Positions 54,709 through 63,352 of a DNA stretch of 64,000 bases are shown here, piece by piece. Source of the DNA: Candidatus Gallacutalibacter stercoravium. GTDB lineage: Bacteria; Bacillota; Clostridia; Oscillospirales; Acutalibacteraceae. The stretch covers positions 37,984 through 101,983 of the forward strand of contig DVJE01000013.1 in assembly GCA_018716975.1 (NCBI GenBank), read 5' to 3'. Below the pieces are notes generated by a model. It worked only from the letters and a program-made list of their open reading frames with translations, was not told the origin of the DNA and did not search any database. Within the stretch, counting starts at the first letter, position 1; each line of letters opens with the position of its first letter. The translations under genes and the position numbers were made by a program.

Positions 54709-57700
54709 CTATTTTTTTAGCGCAACATTCTCTTGCCCCAACTGGTTTTTCAGTTCGCCCAGCAATACATCGTTAACATCCACCCACAAATCAGCCGGCG
54801 CGCGCAGCAGCTTTTGCGTATCCTGAAAATAAAGATACACGGGGGTGGGCCCGTCAAAAATGCTGAGCAGCAGCTTCGCCCGTTCATATTGGGGGCTTTG
54901 CATCGCGGGCAGCTTTAAATATAGGCCGTTTCTATTACCTTTCTTTTTCTGAGCTTCTCTATTTTCCGAAGTTGGTTGGTAATCAGAAGGAAGAACCCGG
55001 TTGCAAACAATTTTGGCGTCTTCTTCCTCACGGGCGCTAACCCGGCCGTATACTTGCACCACCGTTCCCTCTTTGATAAGCTGGCCGCATTCGGCCAATA
55101 TCTGAGGGAATACCAGCATTTCAATAGAGCCGTACATATCTTCTATTTGCACAAAAGCCATGGTGGCGTTGCTCTTGGTGGTTTTCAGCTTTACCGAAGT
55201 GACGATGCACAACAGCGTAACATTCACGCCGTCGTGATACCGTTGGTATTCCTCGTGCTCCTGCACAATATCCCCTATGCGGGCGCAGCGCAGCTGTTTT
55301 GCCTGCTGCGTATAGGCCGCCATAGGATGGCCGGAAAGATACATGCCGGCTGTTTCCTTTTCCATCGCCAACAGCTCAGATGGGGGGAACTCCGGCACAT
55401 CGGGGATATCCGGGCCGGAATCGGTTAAGCCGGTGTTGTCAAAAAAGCCCAGCTGCCCTTCTAGGTTTTTCTTTTGGGCGGCGTCCAACCCATCCAAAAC
55501 AACCGGCAGCATTTGCAGCATCTGGCGGCGGTTGCAGCCCAGGCCGTCCAAGGCGCCGCACTTGATTAAACTTTCTAAGGTTCGCCGGTTCATATCCTTG
55601 CCGTGCAGGCGTTTACAAAAATCATAATAAGAGGAAAATGCGCCGCCTCTTTTTCGTTCTGCCAACAGCCCGGTAATAAAGCCCCGGCCCAAGTTGCGCA
55701 CCGCCAGCAAGCCGAACCGGATATTGCCCCCCGTCACGGTGAATCCCGTTTCGCTCTCGTTCACATGGGGGGGCAGCACCTCAATGGAAAGGCGGGCGCA
55801 TTCTTCAATATATTCGCTCACTTTGGTGCCGTTATCCAGCACGCTGGTAAGCAACGCCGCCATAAACTGCCGTGGATATTTGCATTTGAGCCAGGCGGTT
55901 TGATAAGACACCACCGCATAGGCCGCCGCATGGGATTTGTTAAAGGCATAAGAGGCAAAGTTTTCCATCTGGGCGTAAATATCAGAGGCAACTTCCTCGC
56001 TGATGCCCCGGCGGATGCAGCCATCCACCTCTACCTTGCCGTTTTCATCCGTCAGGCCATGGATAAAGATTTGGTGCTCCCGCTCCATCACCGCCTTTTT
56101 CTTTTTCGACATGGCGCGGCGCACAATATCGGCCCGACCCAGGGAATAACCGGCCAGGGTGCGAAAAATCTGCATTACCTGTTCCTGGTAAACAATACAG
56201 CCGTTGGTAACGTCGAGAATCTGGGCCAACAACGGATGGGCGTAGGTGATGTGATCCGGGTGATGCCGGTTTTCAATATACCGGGGAATAGACTCCATAG
56301 GCCCCGGGCGGTATAGCGAAATAACCGCTATTAAATCTTCCACATTTTCCGGGCGCAACTGCATGAGCACGTTGCGCATGCCCCCCGATTCAAACTGGAA
56401 CACCCCTTCGGTGTCGCCCCGGGTCAACATGGCGAACACATCCGCATCGTCGTGGCGTATTTGCCCGATAGAAAAAGAGGGATCCTCTTTTTGAATCATT
56501 TTTTCCGCATCGCTTATCACCGTTAGGGTGCGCAGGCCCAAAAAGTCCATTTTCAGCAGCCCCAGCTCCTCCAAGGTGGTCATGGTGAACTGGGTTACCA
56601 CCGCCTCGTCGTTTTTCGCCAGGGGCACATAGGCGCTAACCGGCTGCTCGGTGATCACCACGCCGGCGGCATGGGTGGAGGCGTGGCGGGGCATCCCCTC
56701 CACTTTGCGGGCCATATCGATAAGCTCATGCACCTGGGCTTCGGAATCATAGCGGGCCTTCAGCTCGCTTGACACTTGCAACGCCTTGTCCAACGTCATC
56801 CCCAGCTCCATTGGAACCAGCTTGGCAATGCTATCCACCGCCGCATAAGGGATGGCCATCGCCCGGCCCACGTCCCGAATAGCGCCCCGGGCCGCCATGG
56901 TGCCAAAGGTGATAATTTGCGCCACATGATCCGCGCCGTATTTCTCTACCACATAGTCGATGACTTCCTGCCGGCGTTCGTAGCAAAAGTCAATGTCAAA
57001 GTCGGGCATACTTACCCGTTCCGGGTTGAGAAAACGCTCAAACAGCAGGTTGTATTTGATGGGATCAATGCCCGTAATGCCAATGCAATAGGCCGCCAAG
57101 CTGCCCGCGCCGGATCCGCGCCCCGGCCCCACGGGGATGCCGACCGATTTGGCGTAGCGGATAAAATCATACACAATCAAATAATAATCCACATACCCCA
57201 TGGTGCGAATGGTATTCAGCTCATACTCCAGCCGTTCAATCAGCGCGGCATCCGGCTCATCCCCATAATGGCGGTGCAGCCCGGCGTAGCACTGCTCTTT
57301 AAAATACTCATAGTGATCCCGCCCGTCGGGCACGTCAAAATGAGGCAGTTTGGTGTTGCCGAACTCAAATTCCACGTTGCATTGCTCGGCGATGCGCACG
57401 GTATTGTCGCACGCTTCGGGGCATTCGGGGAATAGGGCGCGCATCTCCTCTTCGCTTTTGAAATAAAACTGATCGGTGGCGAACTCCATGGTGTCGTCGT
57501 CCTCCACCGTGTGGTTGGTCTGGATGCACAGCAGGATGTGGTGCATTTTGCTGTCTTCCTGCTCCATATAATGGCAGTCGTTGGTGGCCACCAACGGAAT
57601 GCCCGTTTCGCGGGAGAGGCGGATGATCAACGGGTTAATCTGGCGCTGTTCACGGATGCCGTGATCCTGCACCTCTAAATAATAATTCCCCTTGCCAAAG

Positions 57701-58194
57701 ATGCCCTCATATTGCAGCGCCTTCTGCTTGGCGGCCTCGTAATCGCCGCGCAGCAGCATGCGCGGGATTTCGCCCGCCAGGCAGGCGGAAAGAGCTATCA
57801 GCCCTTCGCTGTATTGGGCCAGCAGAGCGTCGTCTACCCGGGGCTTATTGTAAAACCCCTCGCACCAAGCGATAGACACCAGCTTGATCAAGTTTTGATA
57901 CCCTGTTTGGTTTTTGCACAGCAGCACCAAATGCCGGCTTTCACTGTCATATTCGTGCACCTTATCCAAATGCGTGCGGGGCGCCACATATACCTCGCAG
58001 CCGATGATGGGCTTAACCCCCGCCTCTTTGGCGGCTTTATAAAAATCCACCGCGCCGTACATCGCGCCGTGATCGGTGATAGCCACAGCGGGCTGCCCCA
58101 TTTCTTTTGCCTTTTTTACCAGCTGCGGAATCCGGCATGCGCCGTCTAACAGGCTGTATTCACTGTGCACATGCAAATGTACAAATCCGCCCAT
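54709..58194 (-). CDS. dnaE: DNA polymerase III alpha subunit, DnaE type
   Basis: Replicative or lagging-strand C-family polymerase. The 1161-residue protein has the N-terminal PHP domain (FVHLHVHSEYSLLDGA), the polymerase core with catalytic acids in MPDFDIDF and KMDFLGLRTL, the tandem helix-hairpin-helix region (TLESLIKCGALDGLG) and a C-terminal OB fold near 990-1080. No exonuclease insertion, so it is DnaE and not PolC. Its ATG is 3 bp after the whiA stop, with AAAGGGGGA inside the end of whiA, so they are coupled. Confidence 0.96.
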   Translation of the reverse strand: MGGFVHLHVHSEYSLLDGACRIPQLVKKAKEMGQPAVAITDHGAMYGAVDFYKAAKEAGVKPIIGCEVYVAPRTHLDKVHEYDSESRHLVLLCKNQTGYQNLIKLVSIAWCEGFYNKPRVDDALLAQYSEGLIALSACLAGEIPRMLLRGDYEAAKQKALQYEGIFGKGNYYLEVQDHGIREQRQINPLIIRLSRETGIPLVATNDCHYMEQEDSKMHHILLCIQTNHTVEDDDTMEFATDQFYFKSEEEMRALFPECPEACDNTVRIAEQCNVEFEFGNTKLPHFDVPDGRDHYEYFKEQCYAGLHRHYGDEPDAALIERLEYELNTIRTMGYVDYYLIVYDFIRYAKSVGIPVGPGRGSGAGSLAAYCIGITGIDPIKYNLLFERFLNPERVSMPDFDIDFCYERRQEVIDYVVEKYGADHVAQIITFGTMAARGAIRDVGRAMAIPYAAVDSIAKLVPMELGMTLDKALQVSSELKARYDSEAQVHELIDMARKVEGMPRHASTHAAGVVITEQPVSAYVPLAKNDEAVVTQFTMTTLEELGLLKMDFLGLRTLTVISDAEKMIQKEDPSFSIGQIRHDDADVFAMLTRGDTEGVFQFESGGMRNVLMQLRPENVEDLIAVISLYRPGPMESIPRYIENRHHPDHITYAHPLLAQILDVTNGCIVYQEQVMQIFRTLAGYSLGRADIVRRAMSKKKKAVMEREHQIFIHGLTDENGKVEVDGCIRRGISEEVASDIYAQMENFASYAFNKSHAAAYAVVSYQTAWLKCKYPRQFMAALLTSVLDNGTKVSEYIEECARLSIEVLPPHVNESETGFTVTGGNIRFGLLAVRNLGRGFITGLLAERKRGGAFSSYYDFCKRLHGKDMNRRTLESLIKCGALDGLGCNRRQMLQMLPVVLDGLDAAQKKNLEGQLGFFDNTGLTDSGPDIPDVPEFPPSELLAMEKETAGMYLSGHPMAAYTQQAKQLRCARIGDIVQEHEEYQRYHDGVNVTLLCIVTSVKLKTTKSNATMAFVQIEDMYGSIEMLVFPQILAECGQLIKEGTVVQVYGRVSAREEEDAKIVCNRVLPSDYQPTSENREAQKKKGNRNGLYLKLPAMQSPQYERAKLLLSIFDGPTPVYLYFQDTQKLLRAPADLWVDVNDVLLGELKNQLGQENVALKK

Positions 58195-58197
58195 TTG

Positions 58198-59193
58198 TTA
58201 TGCATCCCCCTTTCTACCTTCATTCGCCGCCTGCGGCGCCGGTTCCTCTTCCTCACCGGCGTCGGGCAGCCCCATCTGCCGGGCCAGCTCCACCAGCCGC
58301 TTTAAGCGGTGATTCACGCCCGAGCGGCTCAAAGGTTCGCTCAGCGCTTCGCCCAACTCCCGCAGCGACAGCTCGGGGCTATCGCGCCGCAGCGCGGCAA
58401 TTTCGCGCAGATCTTCCGGCAAAGCGGCAAGGCCTATTTTTTCATCTAGCAGCTGAATGGCTTGCAGCTGCCTGGCCGCCGCCGCCGCTGTTTTTGAGAT
58501 ATTGGCCGTTTCAAAATTGGTGGTGCGGTTTACATAATTGCGCACCTCTTTCACCATTTTTGCCTGCATCAGCTCCATGGCTGCCCCTGGCGCGCCGATG
58601 TAGGCCAGCATATCGGCGATCCGCTCGCTATCCTTTAAGTATATAATATAGGCGCCTTTCCTCTTCGTAATACCCGGATCCAGCAACAGCCCGGGGGCTT
58701 CTGCCAGCAGGGCATGCAAATCCCCCGCCAGCTTCATGTGTGGCACATAAAGCTCTAAATGATAATCCCGGCGCGGATCGGTCACCGTGCCGCAGGCCAA
58801 AAACGCCCCGCGCAAAAAGGAAGCCACGCAGCACTCGTTTTCTAAATTGGCCCGGTTGATGCGCAAATTCACCTCGCTGCCCGTGTGGCCGAACCACGCC
58901 AATAAGCGTTTGCGTTCCGCCGCATCCGGCAGGCTGAGGGTGCAAGAAACATGGCCGCCGCCCTTTCGTTGCAGCCCCGTGCTGGCCTCCACCAACAAGC
59001 CCGCCTTTTGGGCCAGGGTCTGCTCAAACACAGCGCGCACGGCCGCATGCTCTGTGGCCAATTGCACCGCTTGTAAAGAGAAGGAACGGCCCAGCAGCAA
59101 CAAACCGTAAAGCTGCGCTTTTAAACAGCAGTCTGCTGTAGTTCTATCCCATTGGCTGCATAGTTCATTTTTTACATCTGACGCAAAAGACAA
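58198..59193 (-). CDS. whiA: DNA-binding protein WhiA
   Basis: WhiA is a conserved Gram-positive protein with a LAGLIDADG-like N-terminal fold and a C-terminal HTH; it affects cell division and, in Actinobacteria, sporulation. The 331-residue protein begins at TTG 59193, giving LSFASDVKNEL like other WhiA N-termini, with GGGAG about 10 bp upstream. LRGAFLACGTVTDPRRDYHL and VNRTTNFETANISKTAAAA are family segments, and the HTH is SLRELGEALSEPLSRSGVNH. A terminator separates it from upstream genes, so it is expressed apart from rapZ. The Cys-rich region near 20 is unusual. Confidence 0.92.
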   Translation of the reverse strand: MSFASDVKNELCSQWDRTTADCCLKAQLYGLLLLGRSFSLQAVQLATEHAAVRAVFEQTLAQKAGLLVEASTGLQRKGGGHVSCTLSLPDAAERKRLLAWFGHTGSEVNLRINRANLENECCVASFLRGAFLACGTVTDPRRDYHLELYVPHMKLAGDLHALLAEAPGLLLDPGITKRKGAYIIYLKDSERIADMLAYIGAPGAAMELMQAKMVKEVRNYVNRTTNFETANISKTAAAAARQLQAIQLLDEKIGLAALPEDLREIAALRRDSPELSLRELGEALSEPLSRSGVNHRLKRLVELARQMGLPDAGEEEEPAPQAANEGRKGDA

Positions 59194-59273
59194 CGCCGGT
59201 TTTCTCCCTTCTCTTCTATATAACCACAAGACGGTTTTTTCTTGCAAGAAATGATAAAACCTCGGTAATTACC

Positions 59274-59305
59274 AAAAGCCGCCCGTTGAGTGGCAGCGGG
59301 CGGCT
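59274..59305 (-). terminator. Intrinsic terminator between the DUF6259 gene and whiA
   Basis: AGCCGCCCG (59277-59285) pairs with CGGGCGGCT (59297-59305); on the minus strand it is followed by TTTTGG. It ends the inserted gene's transcript before whiA. Confidence 0.75.
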
Positions 59306-59364
59306 GCTGTTTTGATACCTTTTGTTTCTATATCGGCAACATTGGCAACATGCTGGCGAAGCGT

Positions 59365-61557
59365 TTAATTGAGCTTAACCAACACAGCCGAAAGCGGCGC
59401 CAGTTCAATTGTTTGCCCACCGGCCAAAGCAGTGCCGGTTCCATCCGGCTGTGTGAACAGAACGCCTTCGCCTGCATAATCTACAGAGCATTGCTGCGGC
59501 GTTTGCAAATAGTTGACTATCACCTGCGCCTCGCTGCCGTCCGGCGCCTGCCACCGGCTGGTGAACAACGAAGGATAATGATGCACTTCGCCGGAGCGCA
59601 GCGGCAAATCGAAGGCGCCCACGCCCACCAGCCCATAGGGCTTTAACATGCGGCCCAAGTGCAGATAAGGCTTGCCGGCGCCGGTGCGCCAAGCGTTTAA
59701 GTTGCGCACCAGGGTCTTAACGGGCTGCTGCTGCGGGTATTCGGCATCCCACGAAGTGCCCCAATCCCAATGCACTTGCCCATCTTTGGCCAGCACCAAG
59801 GTCAGCATATCCCCGGCGGCAAAGGAATGGGCAATGCGCAGCAAAAAGTTATCGGGGCATTTATCCAAGTCAATTACGTTGGCCACGCCGTTTTGGTTGC
59901 CCATAAAGTTGTTGATATACTCATGGAAAACATAGCCGTAAGCAGGCACGGGCTTGGAAAAGGCAAAACCGGCGTTAAAGCGCAGATCGTTAAAGGGCAG
60001 GTAGCCTATAAAGGGTTCTGCCGCCGCCTCTTCGCAGCCGATGATCATCTTACTGCCCATCTGCCGCAGCGCCTCTTCCACCTTTTGGAAAATATGGATC
60101 ATGCTGTCGCCCTGCCATTTACCGGGCGCAGCCGGGTGGCCGTGCCCCTTGGCGTAGCACAGGCAGCTATTGCCGCCCAGGTTTTGATCAAAGAACTGCG
60201 CGTAATCGCAGCCGCTAGAGGCTATCTTCTCCACCTCGCGCACCACAATGTCGCCCACCTTTTCATTGGCGGGGCACATATCGTATCCGTAACGGATGGG
60301 GTAGCCGATGATGTGAGACTGCACGATATCTCCCGTGGGCGTTTGGCACATCACTTCGTCCATGTGCTCCTGCTCATAAAGCTCTTTGGTTTGATAAGAG
60401 GGCACCAGTACGCTTTGGGTAGTCCAGCCGATACCGCTGCAATATACCCCCGCCAAATTGCCTTTTTCATGCAGCTTGTCAATAAAGCGCTTAAACGCCT
60501 CTTCTCCGCCGAAGGGCGGCCACACATAAGGCGGCGCCCAGGGGGCCGTGCCCTCCCAGTGCATGGGCAGGGCCATAATAGTGCTTTGCAGCTGTTGCTG
60601 CAGCTGATCGATATAAGGCAGGCTGTTTTCCAGCGGGAAATACTGGTTAGGCGTCATATCGCCCGTATCTTTTGTGCCGCGCACCGGGTAAAGCGCCACC
60701 ACGGGGGAGCGCTCCATCCATTCGGGCAGCTGATCGTTTTCGCTGATTTTCGGCGGCAGATGCGCGCCGGAGGATTCCAGCCAGCTCCGATACCGTTCGG
60801 CAGCGGCATACCAATCGCCGTCGAATACGCCCAGCACCATTTCATAGGGCAGGGTGTAAGCGCCCTGCACGGCGCCGGGGAATAAACGGTACTCCAAACG
60901 CACGGCGTTGGCGCCGTCGTCCATATCGTATTCCACGGTTTTTAAATTGGCGTAAGGATCGTGGGCGGCAAAATAGAGGCTCCCTTTGGGGGAACAATAG
61001 GCCATAAACTGCATGGGCACCGGGCCGGGATACAGCCCTATATAACCGTCGCTTTGCACCCCAATGGGCCTATAACGGAACCCCGTGCGGTTGCGCAAAG
61101 CCGCATCTTCCACCAGGCAGCCTTCCGCCATCGGCCAAAAGAGGGTGGATTCCCCGCCTGCGGCCAAAAAGTCGTTGGGCACGCTAACGCGGGGGAACTC
61201 CAGCCATTCCAAACGAAGGCCCGTGTCGTTTTGCAGCCGGTAGGACCAATAGGTCATAGATTCCTCTTTGGGGCAACGCACCGTTACCCAAACGTGCAAA
61301 TCCATATGCGCAACTTTTTCAAAAGCGATATGTACCGTAACGGCTTGCTCGGTTTCCTCTTGGCGCAGCGAAACCGACTCCGCCTGCCCTGCATGCACCT
61401 GCGAAGCCGTGCCGGCGTCATCCAGCAGCTGGGCGCAAAACAGCGGGCGGGGTTGAGCCTGCTGATACAGCATTTCTTTTTCCCCGTTGTGCAGCGATAA
61501 AAGGGATCCGGTTGCATCATCCAGTGTTAAGCAATAATTGTTGTTTTTTACAAGCAT
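59365..61557 (-). CDS. DUF6259-domain protein, probable glycoside hydrolase
   Basis: The 730-residue protein has the build of alpha-galactosidase-like glycosidases: an N-terminal beta-sandwich (about 1-260), a TIM-barrel core (about 290-610) with FKRFIDKLHEKGNLAGVYCS, GCDYAQFFDQNLGG and MIIGCEEAAAEPF, and a C-terminal beta domain. The Asp in FFDQ and the Glu pair in GCEE are candidate catalytic acids. No signal peptide. I recognise the pattern as DUF6259; no activity is known to me. It lies between rapZ and whiA, where other Clostridia usually have yvcK or nothing, and has a terminator before whiA. Confidence 0.75.
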   Translation of the reverse strand: MLVKNNNYCLTLDDATGSLLSLHNGEKEMLYQQAQPRPLFCAQLLDDAGTASQVHAGQAESVSLRQEETEQAVTVHIAFEKVAHMDLHVWVTVRCPKEESMTYWSYRLQNDTGLRLEWLEFPRVSVPNDFLAAGGESTLFWPMAEGCLVEDAALRNRTGFRYRPIGVQSDGYIGLYPGPVPMQFMAYCSPKGSLYFAAHDPYANLKTVEYDMDDGANAVRLEYRLFPGAVQGAYTLPYEMVLGVFDGDWYAAAERYRSWLESSGAHLPPKISENDQLPEWMERSPVVALYPVRGTKDTGDMTPNQYFPLENSLPYIDQLQQQLQSTIMALPMHWEGTAPWAPPYVWPPFGGEEAFKRFIDKLHEKGNLAGVYCSGIGWTTQSVLVPSYQTKELYEQEHMDEVMCQTPTGDIVQSHIIGYPIRYGYDMCPANEKVGDIVVREVEKIASSGCDYAQFFDQNLGGNSCLCYAKGHGHPAAPGKWQGDSMIHIFQKVEEALRQMGSKMIIGCEEAAAEPFIGYLPFNDLRFNAGFAFSKPVPAYGYVFHEYINNFMGNQNGVANVIDLDKCPDNFLLRIAHSFAAGDMLTLVLAKDGQVHWDWGTSWDAEYPQQQPVKTLVRNLNAWRTGAGKPYLHLGRMLKPYGLVGVGAFDLPLRSGEVHHYPSLFTSRWQAPDGSEAQVIVNYLQTPQQCSVDYAGEGVLFTQPDGTGTALAGGQTIELAPLSAVLVKLN

Positions 61558-61571
61558 GTTTTCCCTCTTTT

Positions 61572-62285
61572 CTAAATTCTAATTTCATGAAGTCTTTCTC
61601 TAATCCAGTTTCTGAAAAAATCCAATTCAAAATCCGTATGAAACCAATGCTCCCCTCCTTTTTGTTCTGTGAGTTCGCATCCAAAATGATCTGCAAAAGT
61701 TTTTACATAATCGTATTCACACAAGGTATCATTTTCTCCTCGCAGAATAAATGTTTTATGGTTCCATGTATGAATCGGATGACTTTTAACATATTGATAA
61801 TACGGAAAATATAAAGGCTCTATATCATTCTCTACCTTTACTCTTTCTTGGAACTCTTTTTCTGTGATGCGGCAGTATTCCATAAGATTATGAATGATTC
61901 GTTCCATATTGGTTACAGGAGAGAGAAACCACGCACGTTCTATTGCACTATCTGCAAATGCAAGCAATTCAAAATAAGCCCCCATGCTACACCCAAAGAT
62001 TGAAACCGCCTTGTTTTGATTCACTGCAAAAGAGTACATTGTTTTCAACTCCCGAACACATTCGTCGGGCATAATAAAATCTGATTCATATACTCTTTCT
62101 CCATGCTGCGGCAAGTCAAAGCTAAGAACCTGATAGCCCTGTGCCGTTGCTTCTTCCGCAAGCACCCAAATACAGTCATCAATTTTTGAAGAATGACTTC
62201 CATGTGCCGCAATTATAATTTTATCGCTTGGCTCTCCCCATAAAATAGCAGGAATACCGTCAATTCTGCGTTTACTTAAATTCAT
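61572..62285 (-). CDS. Alpha/beta hydrolase (serine esterase-like)
   Basis: The 237-residue protein has the alpha/beta hydrolase order: oxyanion segment IIIAAHGSHSSK, nucleophile Ser in FGCSMGAYFELLAF, acid in LRGENDTLCEYD and His in KGGEHWFHTDFE. ATG 62285 fits the start of similarity; an in-frame upstream extension is Arg/Cys-rich and overlaps the preceding gene. Codon use is AT-rich, unlike the G+C-rich neighbours, so it was probably acquired together with the broken methyltransferase gene just upstream. Substrate unknown. Confidence 0.82.
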   Translation of the reverse strand: MNLSKRRIDGIPAILWGEPSDKIIIAAHGSHSSKIDDCIWVLAEEATAQGYQVLSFDLPQHGERVYESDFIMPDECVRELKTMYSFAVNQNKAVSIFGCSMGAYFELLAFADSAIERAWFLSPVTNMERIIHNLMEYCRITEKEFQERVKVENDIEPLYFPYYQYVKSHPIHTWNHKTFILRGENDTLCEYDYVKTFADHFGCELTEQKGGEHWFHTDFELDFFRNWIRERLHEIRI

Positions 62286-62289
62286 AATT

Positions 62290-63068
62290 TTACAACTTTC
62301 TCGCCTTAAACAACACGGAAATAGGCAGCATTTTTGCTTTTTTCGCTTTGTCGCTGATATCTCCCTCCGTCTGCATTGTCGCCTCGTCGGTCTGTTCAAC
62401 CATTTGCTCAATTACAAATCCCGCTTTTGCTAAAGCGTTGACGTAGGTAGATATTTTTCGGTTACACAGCAGAATTTCACTACCGTCCGCCGGTATTCTG
62501 AAGTAGGACTCATCAAAATAACTTTTGCTCATCACCAAGGCGTTGTTTTCTACCACATCTTTCCGTTCATCACGGGACCATGTGATGCAGTAATGGAGCG
62601 GATGATGCCAGCTAAAAATGAAGATACCGTCTTTTTTCAGATACGATGCGATTTTTTGGAAAGCACCGTCCAAATCAGTGGTCCATCCGATACTCCGATA
62701 CCATAAATCGAGTATATATAATCAAAATAATCTTTCGGAATATCCATGTCAGCTTCCATCGGAGAACAGATGAGATTGGCAGTATAGCCGTTTTCGCTCA
62801 AATACCGTTTGGCGTTTTCAAGCTGCTTATGAGAAAGATCAGCTCCCCATAATTCACCGGCATTTCTATCTGCATGATATTTTAGAGAATGGCCGCTGCC
62901 ACAGCAAATTTCAAGCATTTTCTTTCCTGAAACATCACCAAACAGGTGTAATTCATCCTCGGTTACAAAGTGCACGCCATAGGTAGGCAGCGCCGTAGCC
63001 CCAAACCACAGATCTGCATAAGTATCCCAGTAGTGTTTGTTGGTTTTTAATACTTCATCTCGGTCCAT
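62290..63068 (-). pseudogene. Class I SAM-dependent methyltransferase, broken by an 8-bp insertion
   Basis: The N-terminal part (62637-63068) carries the SAM site KMLEICCGSGHSLKYHA and the following GADLSHKQLENAKRYL. The C-terminal part (DGAFQKIASYLKKDGIFIFS onward, to 62290) is in another frame. At the junction the minus strand reads GGTATCGGAGTATCGGATGG: the 7-mer GTATCGG occurs twice with one base between. Removing 8 bp restores YGIGWTTDLDGAFQK, a normal family sequence. ATG 63068 follows AAGGAT. AT-rich composition matches the downstream hydrolase. Both pieces are otherwise intact, so the break looks recent. Confidence 0.88.
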
Positions 63069-63352
63069 TTGATTTTTATCCTTGTATGATGATAAAAGTT
63101 CTAACATCAGCAAACGGTTTCATATGTTTGCCAATCCCCTATTTATCGCCAATTTTTTTGCCCTTATCATCAATTGAATCAAGGGTAAAACTGTGTGAAA
63201 CCGTATAAAAAATAAGGGAGCAGACTGCGCTAAACCCTTTGTTTTCATGCCTTTGGCGGATTTTATTGATACCCTACAGCAAGCCATCGCGCATAAAACC
63301 GTGTGTTTTAAGTTCCACTTTTCTTGTTTGCCCTATGGCCAAACGAAAACCA
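63069..63352. other. Spacer between rapZ and the AT-rich genes
   Basis: No gene is recognised. The usual rapZ-yvcK-whiA order is interrupted here, and no yvcK or remnant of it was found. Composition changes from AT-rich to G+C-rich near 63240. Confidence 0.5.
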
